A DNA stretch of 12,048 nucleotides, taken from assembly GCA_030641665.1 (NCBI GenBank), contig DAOWHA010000026.1, positions 1 to 12,048 of the forward strand. Reading direction: 5' to 3'. Below are positions 1 to 6,398 of this stretch, piece after piece; within the stretch, counting starts at the first letter, position 1; every line of letters starts with the position of its first letter. A model generated the notes under the pieces. That model had not been told where the DNA came from. It did no database searches and was given only the letters and a program-made list of their open reading frames with translations. This DNA is from JAGLTA01 sp023142625. GTDB lineage: Bacteria; Patescibacteriota; Patescibacteriia; JAACEG01. A program made the translations under genes and the position numbers.

Positions 1-1
1 C

Positions 2-1849
2 TTGGCTTCAAAAGATGAAGAACACGAGAATCAAAAAGTGTATCGATCAATTTCTCCGTTAAGCCATATTTTGCTTTATGATCTTGTTTTTAAAGACGGA
101 AAAACTTTAAAAATAAGATGCGTCGCAAACGAGGAAGGAGAACGCATGCATGCGGCGAAAATTTTAAAGCTGTTGTGGGAAAATGGATTTAACAAAGGCA
201 GGTTTACGGTAGCGCGCCCTTTTGGCTATTATCCAAAATATAACGCTATGTTTTACGGCAATCTGCCCGGCGAAAATTTAACGCATATACTAAAAGAAAA
301 AAATTTTCAGAGGATATTAGCAAGCATAGAGTTAAGCGCGCGGTGGTTAGCGAAGCTTCACAACCTTAATTTAAAGACAGCGAAAAAATTAAACAGACAG
401 AATGACAGGGAGCAAATTACGGAATTAGCCAAAATTTTTTCCAGACTTAAAAAATATTATCCTGATTTGGCTAAAAAAGAATCTTTACTGATTAAAGAAT
501 ATTTTAACTTGCAAGACAAGATAGACTGGAAAAATACTGTTTTAATTCACAACGATTTTTTTCCAGGCAACATTATTTCCCATCAAAACAAGATATCCGC
601 GATTGATTTTGTGGAAAGCAGAATGGCAAATCCTTTAATAGATGTAGCGAGTTTGGCGGCCTATATGCAGTCTATTTTAAATCCGATATCAAGCCTTTCT
701 TCCGAGCAATTAGAGCAGATAGAAAGCAAGTTTGTGCTGGCTTATTTTAAGGCGCGCGGATTAGCCATTTTTAGTTTTTCCGAGGAATTGATTGTTTTAA
801 AATTCAGGGCATTTCTTTATATGCTTTTGCAATTCAGCAAGATTGGAATAGCAAGATTAAATTATGCTAAACAGTTGAAAGACAAAAAACTTGAAGATGA
901 ATATTATCGCTTTTGGCGCGGACGAATAACAGATTTAATCAAAGACGCTGATTTTGAAAAAAGCAAATTGAGCAAAAAAATTGATTTGCATTCGCACACT
1001 TTTTTGTCTGACGGATTTTTTTCTCCTAAAAAACTTGTTTCACAGATGAAAAGAAGAAAAATAAGCGTCGCGGCTTTAACCGACCATAATGGCATTAGCG
1101 GCAGCAAGGAGTTCAATAAAGAGGCAAATATTAATAAAATAGAGACGATTAACGGCGTTGAAATTTATGCTAAATTTAAGCATTTAGTTGTCCATATTCT
1201 GCTTTATAATTTTGATTTGAATAATAAAAAAATAATTAAGATGCTGGAAAATTCACAGAAAAACGAAGATTTGCGGATTAAAAAAATGATTAAAAAATTG
1301 CAAAAAGCGGGATTTGAAATTACTTGGAAACAACTAAAAGAGCAGATTGGATCCGTTTTTATTGATATCGGACACCTTACTTCTGTTGTTTTAAAAAATG
1401 AAAAAAATTTAAGAAAAATAAAAACAGAAGTTTTATCAGTTATTAAAAGCAGAAATGATTTTTGGCATCATTTTGAAAACCAGCATTATCACGAAAGAGA
1501 TTCTGTTTTTGAGCCATTATCAACAATACCTATTAAAAAAGTTTTTAAGACAGCTAAGCAGATCGGCGCTATTTCTGTTTTGGCCCATCCTGGCGAGACA
1601 TTCGGTTTTTTAAAAAAAAAGAAGCTGCTGGAATTTAAAAAAATGGGGCTGGACGGAATTGAAGCGTTCACGCGAAAAAATAGTTTGGAGCAGGAAAAAT
1701 ATTATTTGCGCTTGGCAAAAGAATTGAATTTAATAGTAACGGGCGGGACGGACTGGCATAGAATGAAAGACGATTTTCAGGGCGGCGAAAAATACACGAT
1801 TCCTTATTATGTCTATCAGCAGCTTAAGTATTATCTGAATAGAATTTGA
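2..1849 (+). CDS. Kinase (APH/choline-kinase fold) fused to PHP-domain phosphoesterase, possibly 5'-partial
   Basis: Two catalytic modules lie in one 615-residue chain. The N-terminal half (about 20-300) is an aminoglycoside/choline-kinase-type phosphotransferase. The catalytic loop HNDFFPGN (183-190) supplies H183, D185 and N190, and IDF (201-203) supplies the metal-binding aspartate D202. The C-terminal half (about 326-610) is a PHP metallo-phosphoesterase: DLHSH (328-332), SDG (336-338), TDHNG (360-364), GVEI (385-388), LAHP (527-530) and GTDWH (582-586) are the expected metal ligands in order. The family roles (ATP-dependent phosphorylation of a small hydroxyl substrate; metal-dependent phosphoester hydrolysis) are established. 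The substrate is unknown. No membrane segment or signal peptide is seen, so it should be cytoplasmic. The first codon is TTG at base 2, the frame is open to the window edge, and no ribosome site can be seen, so the true start may lie upstream. It ends with TGA and is convergent with rpsP. Confidence 0.85.
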   Translation: MASKDEEHENQKVYRSISPLSHILLYDLVFKDGKTLKIRCVANEEGERMHAAKILKLLWENGFNKGRFTVARPFGYYPKYNAMFYGNLPGENLTHILKEKNFQRILASIELSARWLAKLHNLNLKTAKKLNRQNDREQITELAKIFSRLKKYYPDLAKKESLLIKEYFNLQDKIDWKNTVLIHNDFFPGNIISHQNKISAIDFVESRMANPLIDVASLAAYMQSILNPISSLSSEQLEQIESKFVLAYFKARGLAIFSFSEELIVLKFRAFLYMLLQFSKIGIARLNYAKQLKDKKLEDEYYRFWRGRITDLIKDADFEKSKLSKKIDLHSHTFLSDGFFSPKKLVSQMKRRKISVAALTDHNGISGSKEFNKEANINKIETINGVEIYAKFKHLVVHILLYNFDLNNKKIIKMLENSQKNEDLRIKKMIKKLQKAGFEITWKQLKEQIGSVFIDIGHLTSVVLKNEKNLRKIKTEVLSVIKSRNDFWHHFENQHYHERDSVFEPLSTIPIKKVFKTAKQIGAISVLAHPGETFGFLKKKKLLEFKKMGLDGIEAFTRKNSLEQEKYYLRLAKELNLIVTGGTDWHRMKDDFQGGEKYTIPYYVYQQLKYYLNRI

Positions 1850-1892
1850 TTTTTTTAAATTACAAAATTTTTTGTGAGAAGTTTCCCTTCTT

Positions 1893-2046
1893 GTCTTTGC
1901 GAGGAGCGAATGGAGCGATATCGGAATGAGCGACGAAGCAATCCCATTACTGAGCGAACGAATCTGTAATTACAAATTTTTTTACTTAGTAATGGGATTG
2001 CTTCGTCGCGCTCTTTCGCTTTGCTCGTTCAGCTCCTCGCAAAGAC
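1893..2046. repeat. 154-bp near-palindromic intergenic element
   Basis: The outer arms 1893-1907 and 2032-2046 are perfect 15-bp inverted repeats. The inner arms 1930-1951 and 1988-2009 are perfect 22-bp inverted repeats around a loop of about 36 bases. Only the stretch between the two pairs is imperfect. The arms carry the pieces TTTGCGAGGAGC and GACGAAGCAATC, which I recognise as typical of REP-like palindromic repeats scattered through many bacterial genomes. The 64-codon reading frame across it (1926-2120) is a by-product of the repeat, not a gene. No transposase is nearby. Confidence 0.8.
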
Positions 2047-2084
2047 AGCGGGTTTCATCCCGTAATTCAAAGTTAATTCATAAT

Positions 2085-2110
2085 AAAAACCCGCGGTATA
2101 GCGGGTTTTT
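2085..2110. terminator. Bidirectional intrinsic terminator between the kinase-PHP gene and rpsP
   Basis: AAAAACCCGC (2085-2094) pairs perfectly with GCGGGTTTTT (2101-2110) around a GGTATA loop. The run of A before the stem and of T after it gives a U-tract in both directions. It sits between two convergent genes, so it can end transcripts from both. Confidence 0.85.
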
Positions 2111-2148
2111 TGATTTTTAATTTATTGGCGAATTTATTTCTTGTCGTT

Positions 2149-2592
2149 TTATTCAGATTTTATTTCTTCGGTTTTTTTCTCTATTTTTTCTTCTGTTTTT
2201 TCAGATTTTACTTTTTCTTCAATAATTTCTTTCTTCTCTTCTTGCTTGTCATCGGACGCCTCTTCCTTTTTTGTCGGTTTTTCTTCTTTTTTCACTTCAG
2301 CTTTTTTAACCGCCCGTTTTTTGCTAATAGTTGTCGCCCTGACTTTTTGCCCTTTAATAATTTTTTGATCAATTAAAATATTATGAACTGTTACTGACGG
2401 CTGGGCGCCTACGCCTATCCAGTATTTGATTCTTTCAATTTTTAAGTTAATTGTTGATGGCTTTGTCCTTGGGTTGTAATTGCCTAAAATTTCCAGCGAT
2501 TTCCCCCACGGATCTTTTCGCTTGTCTAAAACAACCACTCTGTAAATAGGCTGTTTTTTCTTGCCAATTCTTGTTAGACGAATAGATAGCAT
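2149..2592 (-). CDS. rpsP: 30S ribosomal protein bS16 with long charged C-terminal tail
   Basis: Residues 1-80 are a clear bS16: MLSIRLTRIGKKKQPIYRVV at the start, then the conserved DPWGKSLEILGNYNPRT segment (about 27-43), the IKYWIGVGAQPS helix (about 55-66) and the VHNIL segment. bS16 is an assembly protein of the 30S body and binds 16S rRNA. The usual length is about 80-90 residues; here it is 147. The extra ~60 residues are almost entirely Lys and Glu with Ala, Thr and Ser, and are probably disordered. The start is fixed by homology, since bS16 begins at this Met. No Shine-Dalgarno precedes it. The gene stands alone: none of the usual partners (ffh, rimM, trmD) is adjacent. A long inverted repeat lies just upstream in the presumed leader. 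Confidence 0.95.
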   Translation of the reverse strand: MLSIRLTRIGKKKQPIYRVVVLDKRKDPWGKSLEILGNYNPRTKPSTINLKIERIKYWIGVGAQPSVTVHNILIDQKIIKGQKVRATTISKKRAVKKAEVKKEEKPTKKEEASDDKQEEKKEIIEEKVKSEKTEEKIEKKTEEIKSE

Positions 2593-2607
2593 AATTTAAA
2601 ATTTGAA

Positions 2608-2769
2608 TAGACTTGTCGCGTAATAAATTCCGTAGCGAGATTTTCAGATTTTGAGGCAAATTTTTCAAATAATTTTATAAGCTTATATAGATATATAGGC
2701 GTTAAAATTTTTGGAAAATTTGACCAAAGTATGGAAATCGCAGTAGGAAGGTATTACGCGACAAGTCTA
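2608..2769. repeat. 162-bp TA-bounded inverted repeat in the rpsP leader (MITE-like or structured leader)
   Basis: TAGACTTGTCGCGTAATA (2608-2625) is repeated inverted at 2752-2769. Similarity between the arms continues inward, with mismatches, through most of the element (for example GATTTTC.GATTTTG against GATTTCCATACTTTG), so the whole piece can fold into one long imperfect hairpin. The centre is AT-rich and holds the 12-bp palindrome TATAAGCTTATA (2676-2687). Both ends finish in TA, as expected for a TA-target MITE. The inner end lies only 15 bases before the rpsP start codon. No coding capacity is seen. The alternative is a folded leader that controls rpsP. Confidence 0.7.
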
Positions 2770-2810
2770 ATGAATAAAAACATCTACAAAATTGCAGATT
2801 ATTACTTGTT

Positions 2811-2838
2811 ATGATAGCAAGAATTAAAAATCAGTCAA
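2811..2838 (-). promoter_or_regulatory. Probable sigma70-type promoter for rpsP
   Basis: On the minus strand, TTGACT (2838-2833) and TATCAT (2816-2811) are 16 bases apart, each 5/6 to consensus. Transcription would start near 2804, about 210 bases before rpsP, so the leader would contain the whole 2608-2769 inverted repeat. Nothing better is seen nearer to rpsP. The rest of 2770-2909 shows no gene and no convincing terminator for the MNT gene. Confidence 0.45.
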
Positions 2839-2909
2839 GGAAGCGCGTTGCCACATTGTTTTTTATCTATTTTTATTTTTTATGAATTGAAAATTTTTTG
2901 ACTTAAATT

Positions 2910-3224
2910 TTACGCTATTCTAATTCCTGTATTTTTAATTTCATTCGCGATCGGATCGCATCTGTTTTGAAAATCATTTTTAGTAAAACCGTAAGGTTCA
3001 ATCATTAAATCAACATTTCTTCTAATATGCCATAATAAATTTTCATTTTTATCCCTATTCTTTTTTAATTTTTCTGATATTACGGCAACATCAATATCGC
3101 TCCATTTATGAGCATTTCCTTTAGCGCAAGAGCCGAATAAATAAATGGCTGAGAATTGATAATTTTCTTCCTTTAATTTTTCAGCGTATTTTTTAACTAT
3201 TTTTTTTGCTTCAGTTTTTCGCAT
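2910..3224 (-). CDS. MNT-type minimal nucleotidyltransferase (HEPN partner, antitoxin-like)
   Basis: This is a 104-residue DNA-polymerase-beta-fold nucleotidyltransferase. The signature is LFGSCAKG (29-36) with G31-S32, then SDIDV (42-46) giving D43 and D45, and VDLMIE (71-76) giving the third acidic residue D72. The catalytic set is therefore complete. MNT proteins paired with HEPN proteins form a known toxin-antitoxin type in which MNT adds AMP to the HEPN toxin and silences it; that role here is inferred from pairing. The gene overlaps the 3' end of the HEPN gene by 28 bases in another frame, so the two are surely one transcript and probably translationally coupled. Length is normal for the minimal family. 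No promoter of its own is seen. Confidence 0.88.
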   Translation of the reverse strand: MRKTEAKKIVKKYAEKLKEENYQFSAIYLFGSCAKGNAHKWSDIDVAVISEKLKKNRDKNENLLWHIRRNVDLMIEPYGFTKNDFQNRCDPIANEIKNTGIRIA

Positions 3225-3604
3225 AATTTTTTGTATAAATTGATTATTTTGGCAAGATATTTTTTAGTATATTTTTTATCGCACATTTTGTAAAATTGCA
3301 GTTTGTGTTCAGGATAACGGCATTTGATATTAAATTTATTAACAGCGTCTAATAAGTCCATTTCATTATCTGATAAATCGCAATTTGCTAATTCTGCTAA
3401 TTTAGTTAAGTTGTGTATGTAAGGAGCTTCATTTTTTGTTTCTTTCACTACTAATCCTTTTAAAATTTTTTCAAGAGTAATATGTCCAAAAAACAGAGAA
3501 TCAGAATATCGCTTAATTTTAAATAAGCCGATCATTGTTTTATAATCATGATTAGCCGTTTTCTGCCAGTATTTAATAATTTTTTTAATATTTTCTTGAT
3601 TCAT
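3197..3604 (-). CDS. HEPN-domain protein (toxin-like partner of MNT)
   Basis: This is a 135-residue all-alpha HEPN protein. The diagnostic stretch is KRYSDSLFFGHITLEKILKG (31-50), then PYIHNLTKLAELA (61-73), and the later RYPEHKLQF segment (96-104) before the last helix. HEPN proteins of toxin-antitoxin pairs are RNases with an Rx4-6H motif. Here I see only R96-x3-H100, so catalytic competence is uncertain. It is the first gene of the pair, with mnt overlapping its end. The ATG at 3604-3602 is supported by the promoter whose -10 box ends only 8 bases before it, leaving almost no leader and no Shine-Dalgarno. It could also be a regulatory or nucleotide-binding HEPN rather than an RNase. Confidence 0.82.
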   Translation of the reverse strand: MNQENIKKIIKYWQKTANHDYKTMIGLFKIKRYSDSLFFGHITLEKILKGLVVKETKNEAPYIHNLTKLAELANCDLSDNEMDLLDAVNKFNIKCRYPEHKLQFYKMCDKKYTKKYLAKIINLYKKLCEKLKQKK

Positions 3605-3612
3605 ATATTTTA

Positions 3613-3640
3613 ATTATACTAAAAGCGGCAATTCTGTCAA
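3613..3640 (-). promoter_or_regulatory. Perfect-consensus promoter of the HEPN-MNT operon
   Basis: On the minus strand, TTGACA (3640-3635) and TATAAT (3618-3613) are both 6/6 to the sigma70 consensus with a 16-base spacer. The start of transcription should fall at about 3604-3608, at or within a few bases of the HEPN ATG (3604), so the mRNA is predicted to be leaderless or nearly so. Confidence 0.75.
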
Positions 3641-3681
3641 TAATTTTTTTTGCCAAGATTTTTTCAAAATGTTTTTTGGAT

Positions 3682-3723
3682 AAAAAAAGGGGGAGAGGCC
3701 AAAAGTTAATTTGACGCTCTCCC
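3682..3723 (-). terminator. Intrinsic terminator of the 53-aa gene
   Basis: Read on the minus strand, GGGAGAG (3723-3717) pairs with CTCTCCC (3697-3691) around a 19-base loop that can pair a little further (CAAA/TTTG). A run of seven U follows (3688-3682). It sits 25 bases after the stop of the small minus-strand gene and upstream of the HEPN promoter, so the two units are separated. Confidence 0.75.
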
Positions 3724-3748
3724 GTTGAACTTGTTTTAAAGAATCGAC

Positions 3749-3910
3749 TTACTTAATCGCTGATTCTAATTTTTCGCGGATTTTATTAATCCGCGTTGAC
3801 TTGCCAAGCCCCCTTTTGTCTTCCATGTCCGCAATTACGCTACGGATAATATTTTTTAGCCGAGCTACTTCATCGGCCAAAACTATTGCTAATTCTTTTT
3901 TATCTGACAT
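3749..3910 (-). CDS. Small hypothetical protein, 53 aa
   Basis: I do not recognise this protein. It begins MSDKKELAIVLADEVARLKN and ends in a basic helix (TRINKIREKLESAIK). It is predicted almost wholly helical, soluble and rich in Lys, Arg, Glu and Asp, with a central GLGKST turn (35-40) that is not a P-loop. An upstream ATG at 3973 would extend it by 21 residues. I prefer the ATG at 3910-3908, since it is preceded by AAAGGGGGGG at 6 bases, one of only two clear ribosome sites in the window. It has its own terminator and is divergent from topA. A weak promoter (TTGCTG, 18 bases, TATGAT) lies around 3950-3980 on the minus strand. A real gene is likely; function is unknown. Confidence 0.7.
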   Translation of the reverse strand: MSDKKELAIVLADEVARLKNIIRSVIADMEDKRGLGKSTRINKIREKLESAIK

Positions 3911-3913
3911 TTT

Positions 3914-3923
3914 ACCCCCCCCT
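3914..3923 (-). promoter_or_regulatory. G7 Shine-Dalgarno deciding the start of the 53-aa gene
   Basis: On the minus strand a run of seven G follows AAA and lies a few bases upstream of the ATG at 3910. It is unusually G-rich for this AT-rich region and favours the internal Met over the upstream ATG. Confidence 0.6.
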
Positions 3924-4006
3924 TTAAAATTATAATTTTTATATTTGAAAATCATAATAAATATCTTTGCCAAGCAGCAACAAATTGATTATTTGAAAAA
4001 ATAAAT

Positions 4007-4035
4007 TTGACACCTTTGCGTTGTTTTGTTAAATT
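4007..4035 (+). promoter_or_regulatory. Probable topA promoter
   Basis: TTGACA (4007-4012, 6/6) is followed after 17 bases by TAAATT (4030-4035, 4/6). Transcription would start near 4042 and leave a leader of about 130 bases before topA. Confidence 0.55.
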
Positions 4036-4038
4036 AAG

Positions 4039-4118
4039 AGCAATAATAAAGTTATTGCTGTTTAGCAATTTTAAATATTTAGTTGTCAATGAACAATTTT
4101 AAACTTGATAAATTATCA
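4039..4118 (+). promoter_or_regulatory. Inverted repeats in the topA leader
   Basis: AGCAATAA (4039-4046) and TTATTGCT (4052-4059) form a perfect 8-bp stem around TAAAG, right at the predicted start of transcription. Further on, TGATAA-A-TTATCA (4106-4118) is a perfect palindrome. They could be operator sites or leader hairpins. Neither has a U-tract suited to termination. Confidence 0.4.
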
Positions 4119-4170
4119 TTGCATATTATTTAATTCGTGTCAATGCATAAGCGCGGATTTTAAGCGTCAA

Positions 4171-6366
4171 ATGGATTTAATCATTGTTGAGTCGCCTACG
4201 AAGGCGAGGACAATTTCAAAATTTTTGTCGAGCAAGTATAAAGTTGTTTCTTGCTTTGGGCATATTCGCGATTTGCCGAAATCAAAATTAGGCGTTGATG
4301 TTGAAAAAAATTTTGAGCCGCAATATTTAATCCCGAACAAAGCGAAAAAGACCGTTAAAGACTTAAAGGAGAAATCAAAAAAAGCGGAACAAGTAATCCT
4401 CGCGTCTGATGAAGACCGCGAGGGAGAAGCGATCGCTTGGCATTTAATTCAAGCGCTGAAATTAAAAAAAGAGCAGATTCAAAGAATTGTTTTTCACGAA
4501 ATTACGAAATCGGCGATTGAAAAAGCGCTGGCAAATCCGCGCGAGATAAATATAGATATGGTTGACGCACAGCAGGCGCGTCGAGTTTTAGACAGATTAG
4601 TTGGATACGAGTTATCGCCTTTTTTGTGGAAAAAAATTCATTATGGATTATCAGCTGGCAGAGTGCAGTCTGTGGCAACGCGATTAATCGTTGAGCGGGA
4701 AAGGGAGATTCAGAAATTTGAAGAGGAAGAATACTGGAACATAAAGTCAAAAGTCGAAAGTCGAAAGTCGAAAGTTGAAGGCGGAGAATTTGAAATAAAT
4801 TTAGTTAGAATTGACGGCAAGACCATTTCGAAGTTAGAGATTAAGAATGGCAGAATGGCTGAAAAGATTAAAGAAGAGTTGGAAAAAGCAGATTATCAGA
4901 TTGAAAAAATAATTAAAAAGGAGAAAGTTAAAAATCCGTTGCCGCCTTTTACAACCAGCACCTTGCAACAAGCGGCTAATAATCGGATTGGATATAGCGC
5001 CAAGCAGACAATGATGCTTGCCCAGCAATTATACGAGGGAATAGATTCTGGGAAAAGAGATTCTGGCGGTTTAATTACTTATATGAGAACCGATTCGCTG
5101 AATTTGAGCGCTGATTCCTTGAAATCCGCAAAAGGTTATATTGTCGCGAAATTCGGCAAGGAATATTCAGAACAGAGAGTTTTCAAAACAAAAAGCAAAG
5201 GCGCGCAAGAAGCGCATGAAGCAATTCGTCCGACAGATCCGTCGCTGGATCCTGAAAGCATAAAACAATATTTAGATGAAAAACAGTTTAAGTTGTATCA
5301 GCTGATTTGGCAGAGAATGGTTGCGTCCCAAATGGCAAAAGCCGTGAGCGATTTAACGACAATAGATGTTGTGGCTGGAAAATACGGATTAAGAACAAGC
5401 GGGTCAATTATTAAATTCCACGGATTTTTAAAAGTCTACCCGATAAAATCAGAAGATGTTATTTTGCCAGAAGTGGAAGAAAAAGAAAAATTAGATTTAT
5501 TGTCAGTGGACAGCGAACAGCATTTTACCCAGCCGTCTGCAAGATATAACGACGCGTCGCTTGTCAAAATTTTGGAAAAATACGGAATCGGGCGGCCGTC
5601 AACTTACGCTCCGACAATCAGCACAATCATAGCTCGCGGCTATGTTGAGCGCGAAGGCAGGAATTTAAAGCCGAAAGATGTCGCTTTTATCGTAATTGAT
5701 CTGCTGGTAAAGCATTTTTCAAAAATTGTTGACTACGAATTTACCGCGCAGATGGAGAATAATTTAGACGAGGTTGCTGGTGGCAAAGTCAAATGGCAGC
5801 CGATGATAAAATCATTTTATAAACCTTTTAAAAATAATCTTATGCAAAAAGAACAAGAAGTTAACAAAAAAGATTTGGGCGTGGAGCAATCCACGAACGA
5901 AAAATGCGACAAGTGCGGATCGCCGATGATAATCAAGCTTGGCAGGTTCGGAAAGTTTTTAGCGTGCGGAAATTATCCTGAATGCAAAAACACAAAGCCG
6001 ATAAACGAAAAAGGCGAAATTGAGGAGCCTGAAAAAGTTGATGTAAAATGCGACAAGTGCGGCAAGCCGATGATAGTAAAAAATGGTCGGTACGGAAAAT
6101 TTTTAGGATGCTCTGGCTATCCTGAATGCAAAAACATAAAGCCGATTGTAAAATCAACTGGCGTAAAATGTCCCCAATGCGGCAAAGGCGAAATCGTTGA
6201 GAAAAAATCAAAACGAGGAAAAATTTTCTACGCTTGCGACCAATATCCTGATTGTAAAAACGCATACTGGAGCAAGCCGACCGGCGAAAAGTGCCCAAAA
6301 TGCGGGAGTCTAATGGTTTTCGCAAAAGGAGGAGAAAGTGCCTGCTCAAATAAGGATTGCAGATAG
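4171..6366 (+). CDS. topA: DNA topoisomerase I (type IA) with four C-terminal zinc ribbons
   Basis: Relaxes negatively supercoiled DNA through a transient 5'-phosphotyrosyl bond. The protein is 731 residues from the ATG at 4171, chosen because MDLIIVESPTKA is the family N-terminus; an upstream TTG at 4105 would add 22 unrelated residues. The TOPRIM domain shows E7 and the metal motif DEDREGE (80-86). The conserved LSAGRVQSVATRLIVERE stretch follows near 168-185, then the active site TYMRTDS (303-309) with Y304 as nucleophile, and EKYGIGRPSTYAPTI near 469-483. From C579 there are four zinc ribbons, each with CxxC pairs (CDKCG, CDKCG, CPQCG, CPKCG); the last is short and ends at the terminus. 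An insertion at about 191-206 is encoded by a heptanucleotide repeat. Length is within the normal range. No Shine-Dalgarno is seen. Confidence 0.97.
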   Translation: MDLIIVESPTKARTISKFLSSKYKVVSCFGHIRDLPKSKLGVDVEKNFEPQYLIPNKAKKTVKDLKEKSKKAEQVILASDEDREGEAIAWHLIQALKLKKEQIQRIVFHEITKSAIEKALANPREINIDMVDAQQARRVLDRLVGYELSPFLWKKIHYGLSAGRVQSVATRLIVEREREIQKFEEEEYWNIKSKVESRKSKVEGGEFEINLVRIDGKTISKLEIKNGRMAEKIKEELEKADYQIEKIIKKEKVKNPLPPFTTSTLQQAANNRIGYSAKQTMMLAQQLYEGIDSGKRDSGGLITYMRTDSLNLSADSLKSAKGYIVAKFGKEYSEQRVFKTKSKGAQEAHEAIRPTDPSLDPESIKQYLDEKQFKLYQLIWQRMVASQMAKAVSDLTTIDVVAGKYGLRTSGSIIKFHGFLKVYPIKSEDVILPEVEEKEKLDLLSVDSEQHFTQPSARYNDASLVKILEKYGIGRPSTYAPTISTIIARGYVEREGRNLKPKDVAFIVIDLLVKHFSKIVDYEFTAQMENNLDEVAGGKVKWQPMIKSFYKPFKNNLMQKEQEVNKKDLGVEQSTNEKCDKCGSPMIIKLGRFGKFLACGNYPECKNTKPINEKGEIEEPEKVDVKCDKCGKPMIVKNGRYGKFLGCSGYPECKNIKPIVKSTGVKCPQCGKGEIVEKKSKRGKIFYACDQYPDCKNAYWSKPTGEKCPKCGSLMVFAKGGESACSNKDCR
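4743..4777 (+). repeat. Heptanucleotide tandem repeat inside topA
   Basis: Five consecutive 7-base units, AAAGTCA, three times AAAGTCG, then AAAGTTG, lie in the coding sequence between the TOPRIM/helix region and the next conserved block. They encode a Lys/Ser/Val/Glu/Arg stretch. Because the unit is 7 bases, gain or loss of one copy would shift the frame. Confidence 0.85.
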
Positions 6367-6398
6367 GTTAAAGAGTTTCTAGTAATTAAGTAAATTTT

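Noticed and set aside
1926..2120. 64-codon plus-strand frame
   Set aside because: It lies across the long palindrome and terminator; its sequence is explained by the repeat.
2110..2376. Phe-rich plus-strand frames opposite rpsP
   Set aside because: They are the complement of the Lys/Glu-rich bS16 tail.
2770..2909. Possible small RNA or terminator after the MNT gene
   Set aside because: No stable hairpin with a U-tract was found; only the minus-strand promoter could be supported.
4105..4170. TTG-initiated extension of topA
   Set aside because: It adds 22 residues ahead of a family-typical N-terminus and overlaps leader palindromes.
4743..4777. Tandem units as a CRISPR or integrase site
   Set aside because: The units are 7 bases without spacers and lie within a coding sequence.
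5933..6349. 138-codon minus-strand frame opposite the topA zinc ribbons
   Set aside because: Repeated Cys/Arg/Phe-rich text mirrors the repeated zinc-ribbon codons; it has no independent start signals.
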